This document shows positions 12,580 through 24,869 of a stretch of DNA of 64,000 nucleotides, in pieces; the stretch's first letter is position 1, and each line of letters begins with the position of its first letter. Source of the stretch: Sinotaia quadrata (lineage: Eukaryota; Mollusca; Gastropoda; Architaenioglossa; Viviparidae). The DNA lies in NCBI GenBank assembly GCA_028829895.1, contig JALGAQ010000009.1, forward strand, positions 1,302,001-1,366,000, in the 5' to 3' direction. The translations under genes were made by a program, and so were the position numbers. The notes below the pieces were generated by a model. That model had not been told where the DNA came from, did not search any database, and saw only the letters and a list, made by a program, of their open reading frames with translations.

Positions 12580-15500
12580 TAATATATCTTGCCGTCAAAT
12601 TCCTTCTCCAGAAGGTCTATTATTTTCAGCACATTATGGGCTGAGCACGAACAAGAGTGGACAATCACCAACATATTAGGAGGAATGCTCCAATGACAAG
12701 AAATGAACCCGAAAATTTATGCTCACTGTATTCAGCAAACATTAGGTGCGAAAATTGAGTTGATTTTTTTTAGTTATACGCATGTGTCGCAGAGATAACT
12801 TACATCAATTTTGAAGCTATATAAGATAGTGAACGACTTGTTGTCCACCATGCTTTACGGTAAAGATGTCAGGAGAAGCCAGCTTCAACGGGATGTTTTA
12901 TGTTTGGACGGGACAGTATGTCGGAGTTCAGGAGAGATTTTCTGCTACCCGATATTTAAAATATACTTGGGTTTATGATAATAGTATGTTGAGAAATTTT
13001 AAAATATTTGATTGAACTTCTGGTATGAAGGAGGTGACTAGGTTGGGAACTCAGTGGAGTTTTTACGAAGGTAAACATAATGCGATGTAATGAATGAGAA
13101 ATTATTTACCCTTGTTTTATAGTTTGATTGTTTTGTCCATTTTCGTGGTTCCTCTTCTTTTGCCAGAGGCCATAATAAATTCACTTTTGTTTTTCCCGTT
13201 GGCCAAGTTTACTACGCAGATCTATTATACAGTTGTTCTGTCCGCATAAATCTTTGTTTAAGAAGAAGACTATAGGTTCTTAGTGCCGATTTCGCAACCG
13301 CACATTGTTTCCCAAAATGCGCGCCCATTTTGAGACGTACGTCAAACAAACTCATTGGAACTGGTTTTGTTGAATCAGGCGAGTCAAAATTATTTCACTT
13401 ACTTTTGTCCTTCATATAGTAGATTATGCCTCATATAGGTCGTTATGTCCTTCACAAAGCTATTCGATGATGTGTTGCAACTTTGCTGTATTGGTCCTAA
13501 TCAAACCTGGGTGAGCACGGTAATACTTCTATTTCATGGTCTAGTGTTTGAGTTACCGACTCCTCATCTTCCATCCGGAGCGGTCTATCTTTCTAAGGAA
13601 AGCTTTGCACTATCAAGGAGGAGATGGATTGAAACCAGGGTGAAACAGTACCACATGAATTGTATACTGATACGCTTTGGCAAATAATCCGATGAGTTCG
13701 ATCATGAAGTTTTTCTTAGCAAAATTTTAACCTAGACCGAAACGGAAATGCTTTTAAACGGATCCACTTAGTGGATCGCACTTGGCGCGTCACCGTAGGG
13801 TGACACCATTTCAGATGAAGTCTACATAATCGGGAGTTATTGCAAGGTGCACTACTCGAACGATTGCGGTTTTCCTGCTGGCGCTTTATATGCTAAAATA
13901 ATAATAATGTAATCATTAAGCAATCCTTCATTTATCTGAGATGAATAATGCTCAGAATAATCACCGCGAGGTTGGCAGGAATAACAGCACCAACACTCGC
14001 AGAATTTGAGAATTCTCCAGAGAATTCAAAGTTGAAAAAAAATCCAAAGTGACATGGAATCACAGCTAAAATTCCTAAAACCTCTAATTCGGGCTTCTCT
14101 AACTTAGCAACAACAACTTTCGTAACTAAAAAATTTTTCCTACTTTGTCCTAAAACATGGATGGAACTTGATCAATCGAACTGGACTGTTTTGAGTAACG
14201 AAAAAATTACCCGCGCTCCGAAGATTGCTTCACATGTTGAATAGATGTTCAATGTCACACATACAAGCAGGCTTCTATTTTTTTATGTAGGCTAAAGATC
14301 AGACAAATTTTCAGTATAATCGGTGGGTACGAGGTTCGTGTGCGTGTACTTTCATTGTGCGGCATCTGATTATTGCTACCACATTCATTCAAAAAGAAAT
14401 TGACGGTCAAGTATTCTATCTCGCATGGCTCTGAGCAAGCACAGAAATTCGGAAATAGGTTGTGATTGAGATACTGTTAAATTACGTTGGGGCTCTAACT
14501 ATCGATTCTGAATAATGGCCAATGCGACTATTTGACTGTTTTAACAATGCTTGTAGAGAATTTGATCTGACTATTACATTCAACCAACCTAATTTTAATT
14601 GACAAGGTTTCAGCTGCGTGCCCAAAATTCGTATCATATTCAAACATAACCAGCAGGCGCAAAAAAACCTTATCTGAAACAAATTACATGTAGTAATCTC
14701 CCTTCAGATTCTGAAGCATATTAGAGCATATTTTTAAAGCAGCAAACATATTTTCGCCATTAAACTAATAGTTCGGCCAGAGTACAGCAGTTGGCGAAAT
14801 ATCACAGTAGCTACAAAACTCTTCTGCCTGTGCGAATTTCCACTAAATATCTATCGCTCTTTTGCAGGGAATCTGGGGTGAACCGATTCACATGAATATA
14901 AAAACTCAAGTGGACATTGAAATTTTACATCTAGCGATCAGCTGCGGAATCTTATGGTGGACTGTATAAGTTACGTTCCAGAACATTCCTTGTTTATGCG
15001 TTGATCAGCTTCGTGTAGTCATAAATGGAGTTCGATTTTAGCGTGCTTAGGTCGGATTAAAGTCGAACTCACTGTGATGACTCTCTTAATTTCTCAATAC
15101 CTACATTCCTCTAAACCATTCTCAGTATTGTCCTATCACTTATTAAGAAAATTGCTATTATAAATCATTGAAACAAAATGCTGCGATTAACTGCGAATTT
15201 CATAAAGAATAATCATGAAATGGGTAAAAGTATCACTCTTTGCAGATATAAAAGTAATGTACGTAACCCAAGCGGAATCACATATTACAGACGGAAATTC
15301 CTAATATAAAAAACTGTAATGCATTTTTAACAATATTAGTACTGCCGATCATTATCCGTATAATTTGAACAACCCATTGTTAGTGCTTAGCATCGCTCAC
15401 TGGTGACTCAACTAGCTTGCCATACGGAACTTGCAGTACATAATGAAGTAGGACCTCGAGGTCGTTATCGTCTATTGATACATCAATCTAAGCGTGCTGT

Positions 15501-15924
15501 GCATCAATCGCATACATATTCAATGCGGATATGTATGTACGGATATGTATGTTTGTATGCAATCGACAGCAAAAAGTAGTAAGAAGTGCTGGGTCAAGTC
15601 ACCAACAGCTACAATCAGTTGCAAATCCATGAAGAATTTTAAAAAATGCAAGTCAAGCGGAATCTAAAACATAATGTTGACAAACGAACTGATTTCCTAG
15701 AATGTGTTTACCTTGTGATAAATACCATCATCCGGCAGTATCGTACACTGATCAATGGTCATCTTCGGTGGTTGTGGCACATTATAATGACCGCCAAGTA
15801 GTGCAATGCTCTAAGTCGCAGCTTCAAGCACTTTAGCGTCAATGACGGAAAACCATTGTACTACATTTGTTTGGTTCAAAATTACACTGTCGAACAAACT
15901 TTGTACACCGTTTGGCAACTCTGT
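12580..15924. repeat. Long direct duplication, copy 2
   Basis: Nearly identical to 1-3355. Differences are single-base changes and short indels, for example the GTTTGAGTTAC-CGACTCC region near 13550 against ACACGACTCC in copy 1. Homology ends near 15924, and the next bases are satellite (TTTTTGTCAATATCAATCC). The right breakpoint therefore lies exactly at the edge of the tandem array. Confidence 0.9.
14435..14720 (+). pseudogene. Decayed RTE reverse transcriptase fragment in duplication copy 2
   Basis: Second copy of the RT scrap described at 1860-2140, with the same stops and one extra 1-base deletion in the run following GACTGTTTT. It has no coding capacity. Confidence 0.6.
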
Positions 15925-18900
15925 GTGTGCTTTTTGTCAATATCAATCCAAATGAAATCAATAGTTCCTCGTCAACAAATTTTTGGAATAATTATTCTTA
16001 AAATGAGACGAAGAAATAGCGTTACTTGCCAAACAATAGGTTGCTGAGGTAATAAAACGTAAGAAACGTTCTCAAACAAGTTGCAAATGAAGCAAAGGCA
16101 GAAACAATTCTGACCTAATAAAACAAATAGCATCTCGTTAAAAAAAGACTAGGAAATAATTGTTCTTACGTTGAGATTGAGCAGAAGCGCTATTTTTAAA
16201 CAATACCTTAATGAGAGATTGAACGAATGAAGCGTTCCTAATGAAGTTGTAAATGAAGTGAGAGCAGAAGCGTTTCGAACTGCCATTCAGCAGAGTTGCG
16301 ATTCGTCGGTTTTTATGCTCTCAAATCTTGTCGAGTTGTGGGATTAGTCAATGAGCCGCATCGATCTCGAAAACATGAGTCAGCGCTGAGCATAATCGAC
16401 AATTTGTTATTCAAAACATTTTACCATGGTATAACCAAAAGATAATGGTTTAGAAACGCGTCATAATAATCAACTATTAGAAGAGTCTAAATGGCAAATT
16501 TTTTAGACTATTTCTCAATATCAATCGTACTAAAATCAATAGTTACTCGACAACAAGGTATAAGGTACAACAGCGGTACATTCTAAACAATAGTTTACTG
16601 AGGTAATAAAACAAATGGAACGTTCTTAATCATGTTGTAAATAAAGCAAAAGCAGAAAGAAGACTGACCTAATAAAATAATTAGTTTTTCGTTAGTAAGA
16701 CTAGGAAATAATTGTTCTTAGTTTGAGAGTCAGAAAAAGGCCTATTTTATAAAAAAATAACTCCAAGATGTATTACGTAATGAAAACGTTCTTAATCAAG
16801 CTGTAACTAAAATTTACGAAGAAACATAGACTTACCTGCTTCAATCCCACATTTTTCGCAATGCTTTGGAAGAGATGTGCGATTCGTCTTTTTTTTTGTT
16901 CAAATCTTGCGGATTTGTGGGATTAGTCACTTAGCCGCATCGATCTCGAAATCATGAGTGAAAGCTGGGACTCATCGACAATTTATTATTCAATTCATTC
17001 TACCATGGTATTACTCAAGATAACGGTTTAGAAAAGCGTCATAAGAATGAGCTATTTAAACAAGTCTAAATGCCATATTTTTATGCTATTTGTGAATATC
17101 ATTCGTAATAAAATTAATAGTTAGTCGTCAACAAGTCTTGGCTACCGTCAGTCTCGAATGACCTTGGTCTTTGTCTCCTCAGATATTTTTTAATTATCTT
17201 TGAACTTAGTCTGTACTTCCAGTTTCTTCCTTTTTCCATTTGCGCACATATATTCACACCATGTTTTTGTGATTTCGTTTATTTTATTTACCACACCGTC
17301 GTCTGTGGCTGTAGAGGCCTATGATAGACAGGCAGAGTTTTCCGCAGTTACTACAAGCAACAGGTGCTTGATTTCGGAGACAAAAACTTTGTCCCGTTGT
17401 TCTCCTGATCTGAGGCTTCACGTGGTCTTGGTCGACATTTGCAGCTGCTGTCTTGATGAGGTTCCTCCAGTTCTTTCGGTCCGCTGCATGTTCTACCCAA
17501 TTTGCCACGTCGATTCCTCCAATTTTCATATCTCGTTTGCAGATGTCAGGATAGCGTAGCTTTGGTCTTCCAACTGACCTCAAACCATTTGCTAGCTCAC
17601 CAAACAGCACAGCCTTTGGTATGCGATTTTCATCCATTCGCTTCACGTGGCCGAGCCAACGCAGACGTCTGTGAGTCAGGAGAGCGAACAAACTTTGGAG
17701 TCCGGCTCGCTGCAAAACGGCATTGTTTGAAATGTGGTCTTGCCAATTTATGCGTAATATTCTTCGCAGATTACGTAGATGGAAGATGTTGAGCCTGCGT
17801 TGCTGGCGTGAATACAGCGACCACGTTTCACTGCCGTAGAGGAGGGTGCTCAGCACACAAGACCCGTAGACTTACATCTTCGTGTTTGTAGTCAGCATCG
17901 GGTTCCTCCAGATGCGTGTATTGAGCGGCGACATCATTGTTGCTGCTTTGCCAATACGCTTGCTTATTTCGGAATCAAGGGAGAGGTTACTAGAGATAGT
18001 GGATCCCAGATAGGAGAACTCATTTACTACCTCTAGTGTGTGTCCATCAATCTGAATTTCCGTCACAATTCTAACCCCTGGGCCCATGAACTTTTTTGTT
18101 TAAGCTAATGGTCTGCCCAAATTCCTTACAAGCATTGGCAAAGCAACTTATTAGTTGCTGCAGTCCTTCTTCAGAATCAGCCGTCAAAGCCGCATCGTCC
18201 GCAAAGTGTAACTTCCTAATGAACACTTTCCTGCTTTTGTTTTTCCCACAAAGTCTTCCTGGGTTGAATAATACACCATCACTCCTGTTGTAAAGGAAAA
18301 TAACATCGTTTGAATTCTTGTAGGCATTTCTGAGCAGCAGAGAGAAGAAAACTCCAAAAAGTGTTGGTGTATGCACAAAACCTTGCTTTACTCTATTCTT
18401 AATAGGGAATGCGTTTGCGGTTGAGACCTCGTATTGCACAGTGACTTGAATATCTTCATGGAAGGCGATAATCATTTGCAGCAGTTTTAGATTGCAACCG
18501 AATTTATTCAGGAGCCTGTATAATCCAGTTCGACTGACCATGTCAAATGCCTTTGTAAGGTATTAGGATAAGGAAAAGTTCTTAATCAAGCAGTAACTGA
18601 AGTAAGATCAAAAACAGAGACTTACCGGCTTAGAGCCCATATTTTTTGAAATGCAGTTGAGCTTCGGTGCGATTCCTCGGTTTTTTACAAGGTTGAATTT
18701 TGTGGAGGTTCGCGATTAATAACTGAGCCCCATCGATCTCGAAAACAGGAGTCAGCGCTAAGCCTCATCGACGATTTGTTAATCAAAACATGCTAACATG
18801 TAATAACATAATTTAACAGTTTAGAACCGCGTCATAATAATCAGCATTTTAAACAAGTCAAATACCATATATTTTAGGCTATTTTTCAATATCATTCGTA

Positions 18901-21900
18901 ATAAAATCAAAAGTTACTCGTCAACATGTCTATGGAATAATTATTATTAAATTGAGTCGAAGAAAGAGCGCTACTTTCTAAACAATGAATTACTGAGGTA
19001 CTAAAACGAACGAAAGGTTCTTAATCAAGTCGTAAATTAAGCAAGAGTAGAAAAAAGACCAACCTAATATAATAATTAGTTTCTCGGTAACAAGACTAGG
19101 AAATAATTGTTCTTACTCTGAAAGTAAGAAAAAGCCCTTTATACTAAACAACAACTCTCTGAGGTATTAGGAAACGGAAACGTTCATAATCAAGCAATAA
19201 CTGAAGTAAGAGCAGAAACAGAGACCTACCGGCTTCCGTTCCACATTATTTGAACTACAGTTGAGCAGAGGTGCGAGTCGTCGGTTTTTTGTACGTTCAA
19301 ATCTGGTCAAGATGTGGGATGTTAATCAATACAAGCTACCATGGTATAACTGAGATAACAGTTTAGAACCACGTCGTAATAATCAGCTTTTTAATAATTC
19401 GAAATGCCATCAGTTTTATTCTATTTTTCATTATGTTTAGTAATAAAATCAACAGTTAATCGTCAACATGACTATTCAGTAATTATTCTTAAAATGAGAA
19501 GAAGAATGAGCGCTACTTTGCAAACAATAATCTCTAGGTATTAAACAAACGAACTCGTTGTTAATCGAGCTTTAACTGAAGTAACATCAGAAATAGAGAC
19601 CTACCGGTTTCTATTCCACACGTTTGGAACTGCGGTTGAGCAGAGGTGCGATTCGTCGTTTTTTTATACGTTCGAATCTTGACGAGGTGTGGGATTAGTA
19701 ACTGAACCGCATCGATATCGAAAACATGAGCCCACGGTTTGATTCATCGAAAATTTGTTAATCAATACATTCTAACATGGTATAACTCAAGATAACAGTT
19801 CAGAAACGCTTTTTAAATAAGTCTAAATGACATAGTATTTAGGATATTTGTCAACATCATTCGTAAAAAAATCGATAGTTACTCGAAAACAAGACTTTTC
19901 AATAATTGTACATAAAATGAGAAGAAGATAGATCGCTACTTTCTAAACAGTTACTTATGAGTTATTAAAACAATTCGAACAGTCTTAATCAAGTTGTAAA
20001 TGAAGCAAAAACAGAAACAAGAGTAACCTAATAAAATAAATAGTTTCTCGTTAACAAGACTAGCAAACAATTGTACCTACTTAGAGATTAATTAAAAGCG
20101 CTATTTTAGAAACAATACCTTACTGATGTATTAAACAGAGGAAAACGTTCTTAATCAAGCTGTAACTGAAGCAAGAGCAGATACAGAGTCTTACCGGCTT
20201 CTAGCCCACATGTTTCGAACTGCGGTTGAGCAGAGGTGCGTTTCCTCGGTTTTGTTTATACATTCAAATCATGTCGAGTTGAGATTAGACACTCAGCCGC
20301 ATCGATACATTTAAAACATGAGTCAGCGCCGAGACTCATCGACAATTTGTTAATCAATACATGTGACCACGGTATAACTCGAGATAACAGTTTAGAATCG
20401 CGTTATAATTGTCAGCTTTTTAACAAGTCTAAATGCCATATTTTTTAGGCATATTGTCAAAATCATTCGTAATAAAATCAATAGGTACTCGTCAATGCTA
20501 TGAAATAATTATTATTAGAAATGTGACGAAGAAAGAGCGTTATTTTCTAAATAATAACTTACTAAGGTTATTAAACAAACGAAACGTTCTAATCAATTTG
20601 TAAATGATGCATAAGCAGAAACAAGACTTACCTAATAAAATATATAGTTTTTCTGTAAAAAGATTAGAATATAATTGTTCTAACATTGATATTATGAAAA
20701 AACGTTATTTTTTAAACAATAACGTACTGTGGTATTAAACAAATGATAACGTACATATTCAAGTTGTTACTGATGTAGGAGCAGAAACAGAGACCTTCCG
20801 GCTTCTGGCCCACAGGTTTCGAACTGCCGTTGCGGGGATGTGCGATTGGTCGGTAATTTATACGTTCAAATCTTGTCGAGGTGTAGGATTAGTCACTGAG
20901 CCGCATCGATCTCCAAAACATGATTCAGTGCTAAGCCTCATCGACAATTTATTAATCAATACATGCTACCATGGTATTACACAAGATAACAGTTCAGAAC
21001 CGCGTCAAATATTCAGGTTTTTAAAAAATCTGAATGCCATATTTTTTTAAGCGATTTGTCAATTACATTCGTAAAAAAATCAATAGTTACTGGTCAACAA
21101 TACTATGGAAAAATTATTCTTACTCTGAGAAGAAGAAAGAGCGCTACTTTCAAAACAATAACTTACTTCGTTAATAAAACAAATGAAACGTTATTAATCA
21201 ACTTGTAAAGGAAGCAAAAGCAGAAACGAGACTGATCAAATAAAATAAGTAGTTTCTCGTTAGCAAGACTAGGAAATAATTGTTCTTACATTGGGATTAA
21301 GAAAAAGCGCTATTTTCTAAACGACTACTTACTGAGGTATAAAAAAAACGAGTACGTTATCCAGCAAGCTGTAACTAAAGTGACAGCAGAAACAGATACT
21401 TACCGGCTTCTAGCCCACAGTTTTCGAAATGCGTTTGAGCAGAGTTGCGATTTGTCGGTTTTTTCTACATTTATATCATGTGGGGGTGTGAGATTAGTCA
21501 CTGAGCCGGATGGATCTCGAAAACCTGTGTCCGGGCTAAGCTTTGTCGACAATTTGGTAAACAATACATATTACCACGGTATAACTCAAGATAACAGTTT
21601 AGAAACGCGTCATAATAATCAGCTTTTGAAAGAAGTCTAAATTCCAATTTTTTTTAGGATCCTTGACAGTACAATGCGTAATGAAATCAATAGTTACTCG
21701 TCAAAAGGACCATGGAATATCTGTTCTAAATTTGAGAGGAAGAAAGTGCGCTACTTTCTAAATAATAACTTTCTGATGTGGTAAAACAAATGAAACCTTC
21801 CTAATCAAGTTGTAAATGAAGGAAAAGCAGAAACAAGAATGACCTTATAAAATAAATAGTTTCTCGTTAATAAGACTAGAAAACATTTGTGCTTAATTTG

Positions 21901-22385
21901 AGATTAAGAAAAAGCGCTATATTCTGACCAATAACTTACTGAGGTATTAAACAATTGAAAACGTTCTTAATGAAGTTGTAACTGAATTAGGAGCACAAAC
22001 CGAGGCCTAACGGTTTCTAGCCCACATGTTTCGAACTACTGTTAGGTAGATGTTTGATTCCTTGGTTTTTTTATACGCTCAAATCTTTTCGAGTTGTGGG
22101 ATTAGTCGCTGAGCCTCATCGATCTCGGAAACATGAATCAGCGCTTAGACTCATCGATAATTTGATATTAAATACATGCTTCCACGGTATACCTTAATAT
22201 AACAGTTTAGAACCGCGACATAATAATCAGCTTTTTAAACAATTCTGAATGCCAAATTTTTAGGCAATTTTCAATATCATTCGTAGCAAAAATCAATACT
22301 TACTCGTCAACAAGACCATGGAATAATTATTCTTAAATTGAGACGGAAAAACGGCAATGCTTTCTAAATAATAACTCATTGAGTT
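15925..22385 (+). repeat. Tandem satellite array, ~605-bp unit
   Basis: A landmark GTGCGATTCGTCGG recurs near 16298, 16879, 18669, 19273, 19648, 20238, 20842, 21447 and 22053. That gives periods of 581, 604, 375, 590, 604, 605 and 606 bp, plus one interval carrying an RTE insertion. Each unit contains two related ~166-bp subrepeats, each running from a CAAGACTA-GGAATAATT block to CGTTCTTAATCAAG. The unit near 19273-19648 has lost one subrepeat and an additional ~62 bp. Units differ by perhaps 10-20 percent, so the array is not freshly homogenised. Small frames inside it (20236, 20838, 21380) are not conserved and are not genes. Confidence 0.92.
17144..18558 (-). mobile_element. 5'-truncated RTE-type LINE inserted in the satellite
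   Basis: On the minus strand this carries the last part of an RTE polymerase. The frame 18071-18541 has MVSRTGLYRLL and the catalytic LHFADDAALTADSEEGL box. 17872-18087 has FSYLGSTISSNLSLDSEISKRIG. 17284-17856 (190 residues) has the LSTLLYGSETW, LRWLGHVKRM and GRPKLRYPDICKRDM motifs and ends in a CCHC-type finger, C-x2-C-x12-H-x3-C (CSNCGKLC...SHRRRC). At least two frameshifts break the polymerase. The 3' tip (plus-strand GGCTACCGTCAGTCTCGA at 17143) matches three other RTE tips in the window. The 5' end is truncated at about 18558 against satellite. Endonuclease and early RT are missing. Confidence 0.88.
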
Positions 22386-22439
22386 TATAAAACATTAATA
22401 AAACATGTTCCGTCCTGTTTCTTTGAGATTAGCAGCGCT

Positions 22440-23411
22440 TTCAATACGGTTGATAAAAATGTACCTCTTGCGAATTTGACTAAACTTGGCTTAGATTCAA
22501 ACGTGTTTAGCGGGATGTACGATTAAATATCAAATATTAAGCAATGCACTTTTATCAGTGGTAAATCCTCTCCACTTCTTTGAGTTCGACATGACGTTCT
22601 TACAGGTGGTATTTTAACTCCGCTTCTCTTCTCTATATATGTGAACTATCTCCGGGGAACTCCAATCAACTCAGTTATCAAGTTTGCTGATTACATGGTG
22701 GTAGCCCATTTACATTCTACTGTAGCTATCGATTTGAGAACTCTCAGCATGTTCGTCGATGGCTTTGCAGGGGACATCAGCAGGATGAGATTAAGTTTCA
22801 AAGTGAATAAGTGCTTTGAAATAGATTTTCTACTGAAATCTTCATCCAAAGTTTTGACTACTCCCATTTCTTCCTGTGATACCAATCTTCCTAAGGTCAC
22901 TATTTTAAATACCTTGGAGTTTACTTATCTTCTAATCTCAAGTTTTCAGCTCATATTGATTCCGTATTTACGAAAATAAGAAAGCTATGCTACGTAGTGC
23001 GCTGACTTTCAATCAGCTCAGTGATTTGGTGAAGCGGCACTTCATGGCTGGCGACCGTTTACTGCGAATTTGGTGAAAGGCCTTAACCACTCCCTCCATA
23101 ATTTCCTTACCCAATGTTTGAATAAGTGTGATACCAGACGCCCCCAATGATTTTGTTTGCCAGGATAAAAACTTATGAAAATTCACTGTTGCTTTTCCAT
23201 TGCGATAGATTTCTGAAACACAAAATCGGAAGTATTTTTCACAAAACAATTAAATTTTATCTTCAAAGTTGTAAACTGCTGGCTGATTATTCCAAATTTA
23301 TTCTGCAATATTAAGTCCCCTGCTTCAATGTAAATACTTTTTTCCTTTGCATCAATTTTTGGGTGAAGTTATGTGCACTGAGAATTCGTTGTAAAATTGC
23401 GAATAAAGTTA

Positions 23412-23473
<62 letters not shown>

Positions 23474-23475
23474 TT
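22440..23475 (+). pseudogene. 5'-truncated CR1-like LINE with (ATT)n tail
   Basis: The frame 22641-22979 and its upstream extension carry RT motifs. These are a GGILTPLLFSIYVNYL block near 22612-22650, VIKFADYMVVAHLHS (the YADD box with the second D changed to Y) near 22676-22715, and LSFKVNKCFEIDF, all typical of the CR1/Perere-like group. LCYVVR near 22986 follows after a stop. The remainder to 23400 is decayed. An AATAAA lies at 23402, followed by GTTATTG and a pure ATT run. Loss of a catalytic aspartate and the frameshifts make it inactive. Confidence 0.82.
23415..23474 (+). repeat. (ATT)n microsatellite at LINE 3' end
   Basis: About 20 perfect TTA/ATT units follow directly after the AATAAAGTTATTG 3' end of the CR1-like LINE. 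They are best read as its 3' tail, since CR1-group elements typically end in short simple repeats rather than poly(A). Confidence 0.9.
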
Positions 23476-23728
23476 AACAAAAGTAGATATTATATAATAA
23501 AATTAATCACGCTTCTCATTTGCTAATCGAAACGCTGGCTTAACGAGTTGACGTGGGGCATCAACTATTATTAATCAAACGCAAGCAAAATCCAAATCTG
23601 ACGTTCGGCATAAACTGTTATAAATAGTACCAGATTCTATTGCATTTTCAAAGGCTAAACTGCATATCACAGGAAGTTTCCACGTCGTTATTTTTAATTT
23701 AGCTACTGTATATGCTTTGTCAAGCAAC
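23476..23728. other. Unassigned spacer between LINE tail and inverted satellite
   Basis: No recognised element. The sequence contains no satellite unit in either orientation and no reading frame of note. Confidence 0.4.
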
Positions 23729-24620
23729 CTTAAAAGTATGCCATTTGACTTGTTTAAAAAGCCGATTATTATGACGCGGTTCTAAATTTTTATTTTGAGT
23801 TATACCATGGTAGTATGTATTGATTAACAAATTTTCATTGAGGCTTAGTGCTGACTCATGTTTTCGAGATCGATGCGGCTCATTGACTAATCTTAAATCT
23901 CGACAAGTTATGAACGTATTAAAAAACCGACGAAACGATTCTTTGCTCAAATGCAGTTAGAAACATGTGGGCTAGAAGACGGTAGGTCTCTGTTTCTGCT
24001 CTACTTCAGTTATATCTTGATTAAGATCTTTTTCGTATATTTAATACCTCAGTAAGTTTTATTTAGAGAATAGCGCTTTTTCTTAATCTCAACTAAGATT
24101 AATTATTTGCTAGTCATAGATAAAGAGAAACCATTTATTTTTAGGTCAGTCTTGTTTCTGGTTTTGCTTCATTTACAACTTCATTAAGAAAGTTTTTTGT
24201 TTGTTTTATTACCTCAGTAAGTTATTGCTTAGAACGTAGCACACTTTTTTCGTCTCATTTTAAGAATAATTAAGCCATATTGTTGTTGACTGGCAAATAT
24301 TGATTTTATTAATATAGATATTGACAAATAGCCTAAAAATTTGGCATTCGTACTTTTCTAAAATGCTGATAATTTTGACGCTGTTCTAAACTTTTATGTT
24401 GATTTATACCATGTGTTGCTTAACAAATTGTCGATGAGGCTTATCGCTGACTCATATTTTCGAGATCGTTGCTGCTCAGTGACTAATCCCAAACCCGGAC
24501 ACGTTTTGAACGTATATAAAACCGACGAATCGCACCTAAGTTCAATCGCATTTCGAAAAATGTTGGATAGACGTCGGTATGTATCTCATTCTGCTCTTAC
24601 TTCACTTCAGTTATTAAGTT
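23729..24620 (-). repeat. Inverted satellite block (~1.5 units)
   Basis: This is the reverse complement of the ~605-bp satellite. Landmarks are TTGTTTAAAAAGCCGATTATTATGACGCGGTTCTAAA at 23749-23785, a second less conserved TCTAAAATGCTGATAATTTTGACG at 24357, and GAAACATGTGGGCTAGAAG at 23961 against the diverged GAAAAATGTTGGATAGACG at 24555 (594 bp apart). The array has therefore been split and inverted relative to 15925-22385. Confidence 0.88.
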
Positions 24621-24669
24621 ACAAGTATTCATGGAAGAAATATTGAGAAAATATGCCCGCACTCAAGAA

Positions 24670-24755
24670 ACGGATAATTAGAAAGAATAAGGAACAACAG
24701 ACAAAAATTATCTGGGATGACAAAGGCCATAGACCTTCGAGACTGAAGGTAGCTA
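24670..24755 (+). mobile_element. RTE 3' terminus, severely 5'-truncated
   Basis: GACAAAGGCCATAGACCTTCGAGACTGAAGGTAGC at 24719-24753 matches the 3' tips of the minus-strand RTEs at 17144, 32985 and 61274 in reverse orientation. Only the terminal tens of bases remain, which is ordinary for LINE insertions. Confidence 0.65.
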
Positions 24756-24869
24756 ATTAATAAACTTATTAAGTTTAAAACAAATAAGGAATTATTTCCG
24801 TCATCCATGACTGAGCAAAATACTTGACAAACATCTTCGGCTGCGCCCGATCCAAAATCAATTCCAAAT

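Noticed and set aside
20236..21640. 70-86 residue frames recurring at ~600-bp spacing
   Set aside because: They are in-register readings of the same satellite segment, with frameshifts between units, and are not conserved as proteins.
15925..22385. Pol III A and B boxes in the satellite (TAGCCCACATG and GTTCAAATC)
   Set aside because: Both match loose consensus strings, but a run of six T lies between them in most units and would end Pol III transcription. Spacing and conservation are poor.
15925..22385. Hammerhead ribozyme in the satellite
   Set aside because: Some flatworm satellites carry one, and CTGATGT-GAAA appears in a few units. The consensus reads CTGAGGT, the essential CTGATGA core is absent, and no matching stems were found.
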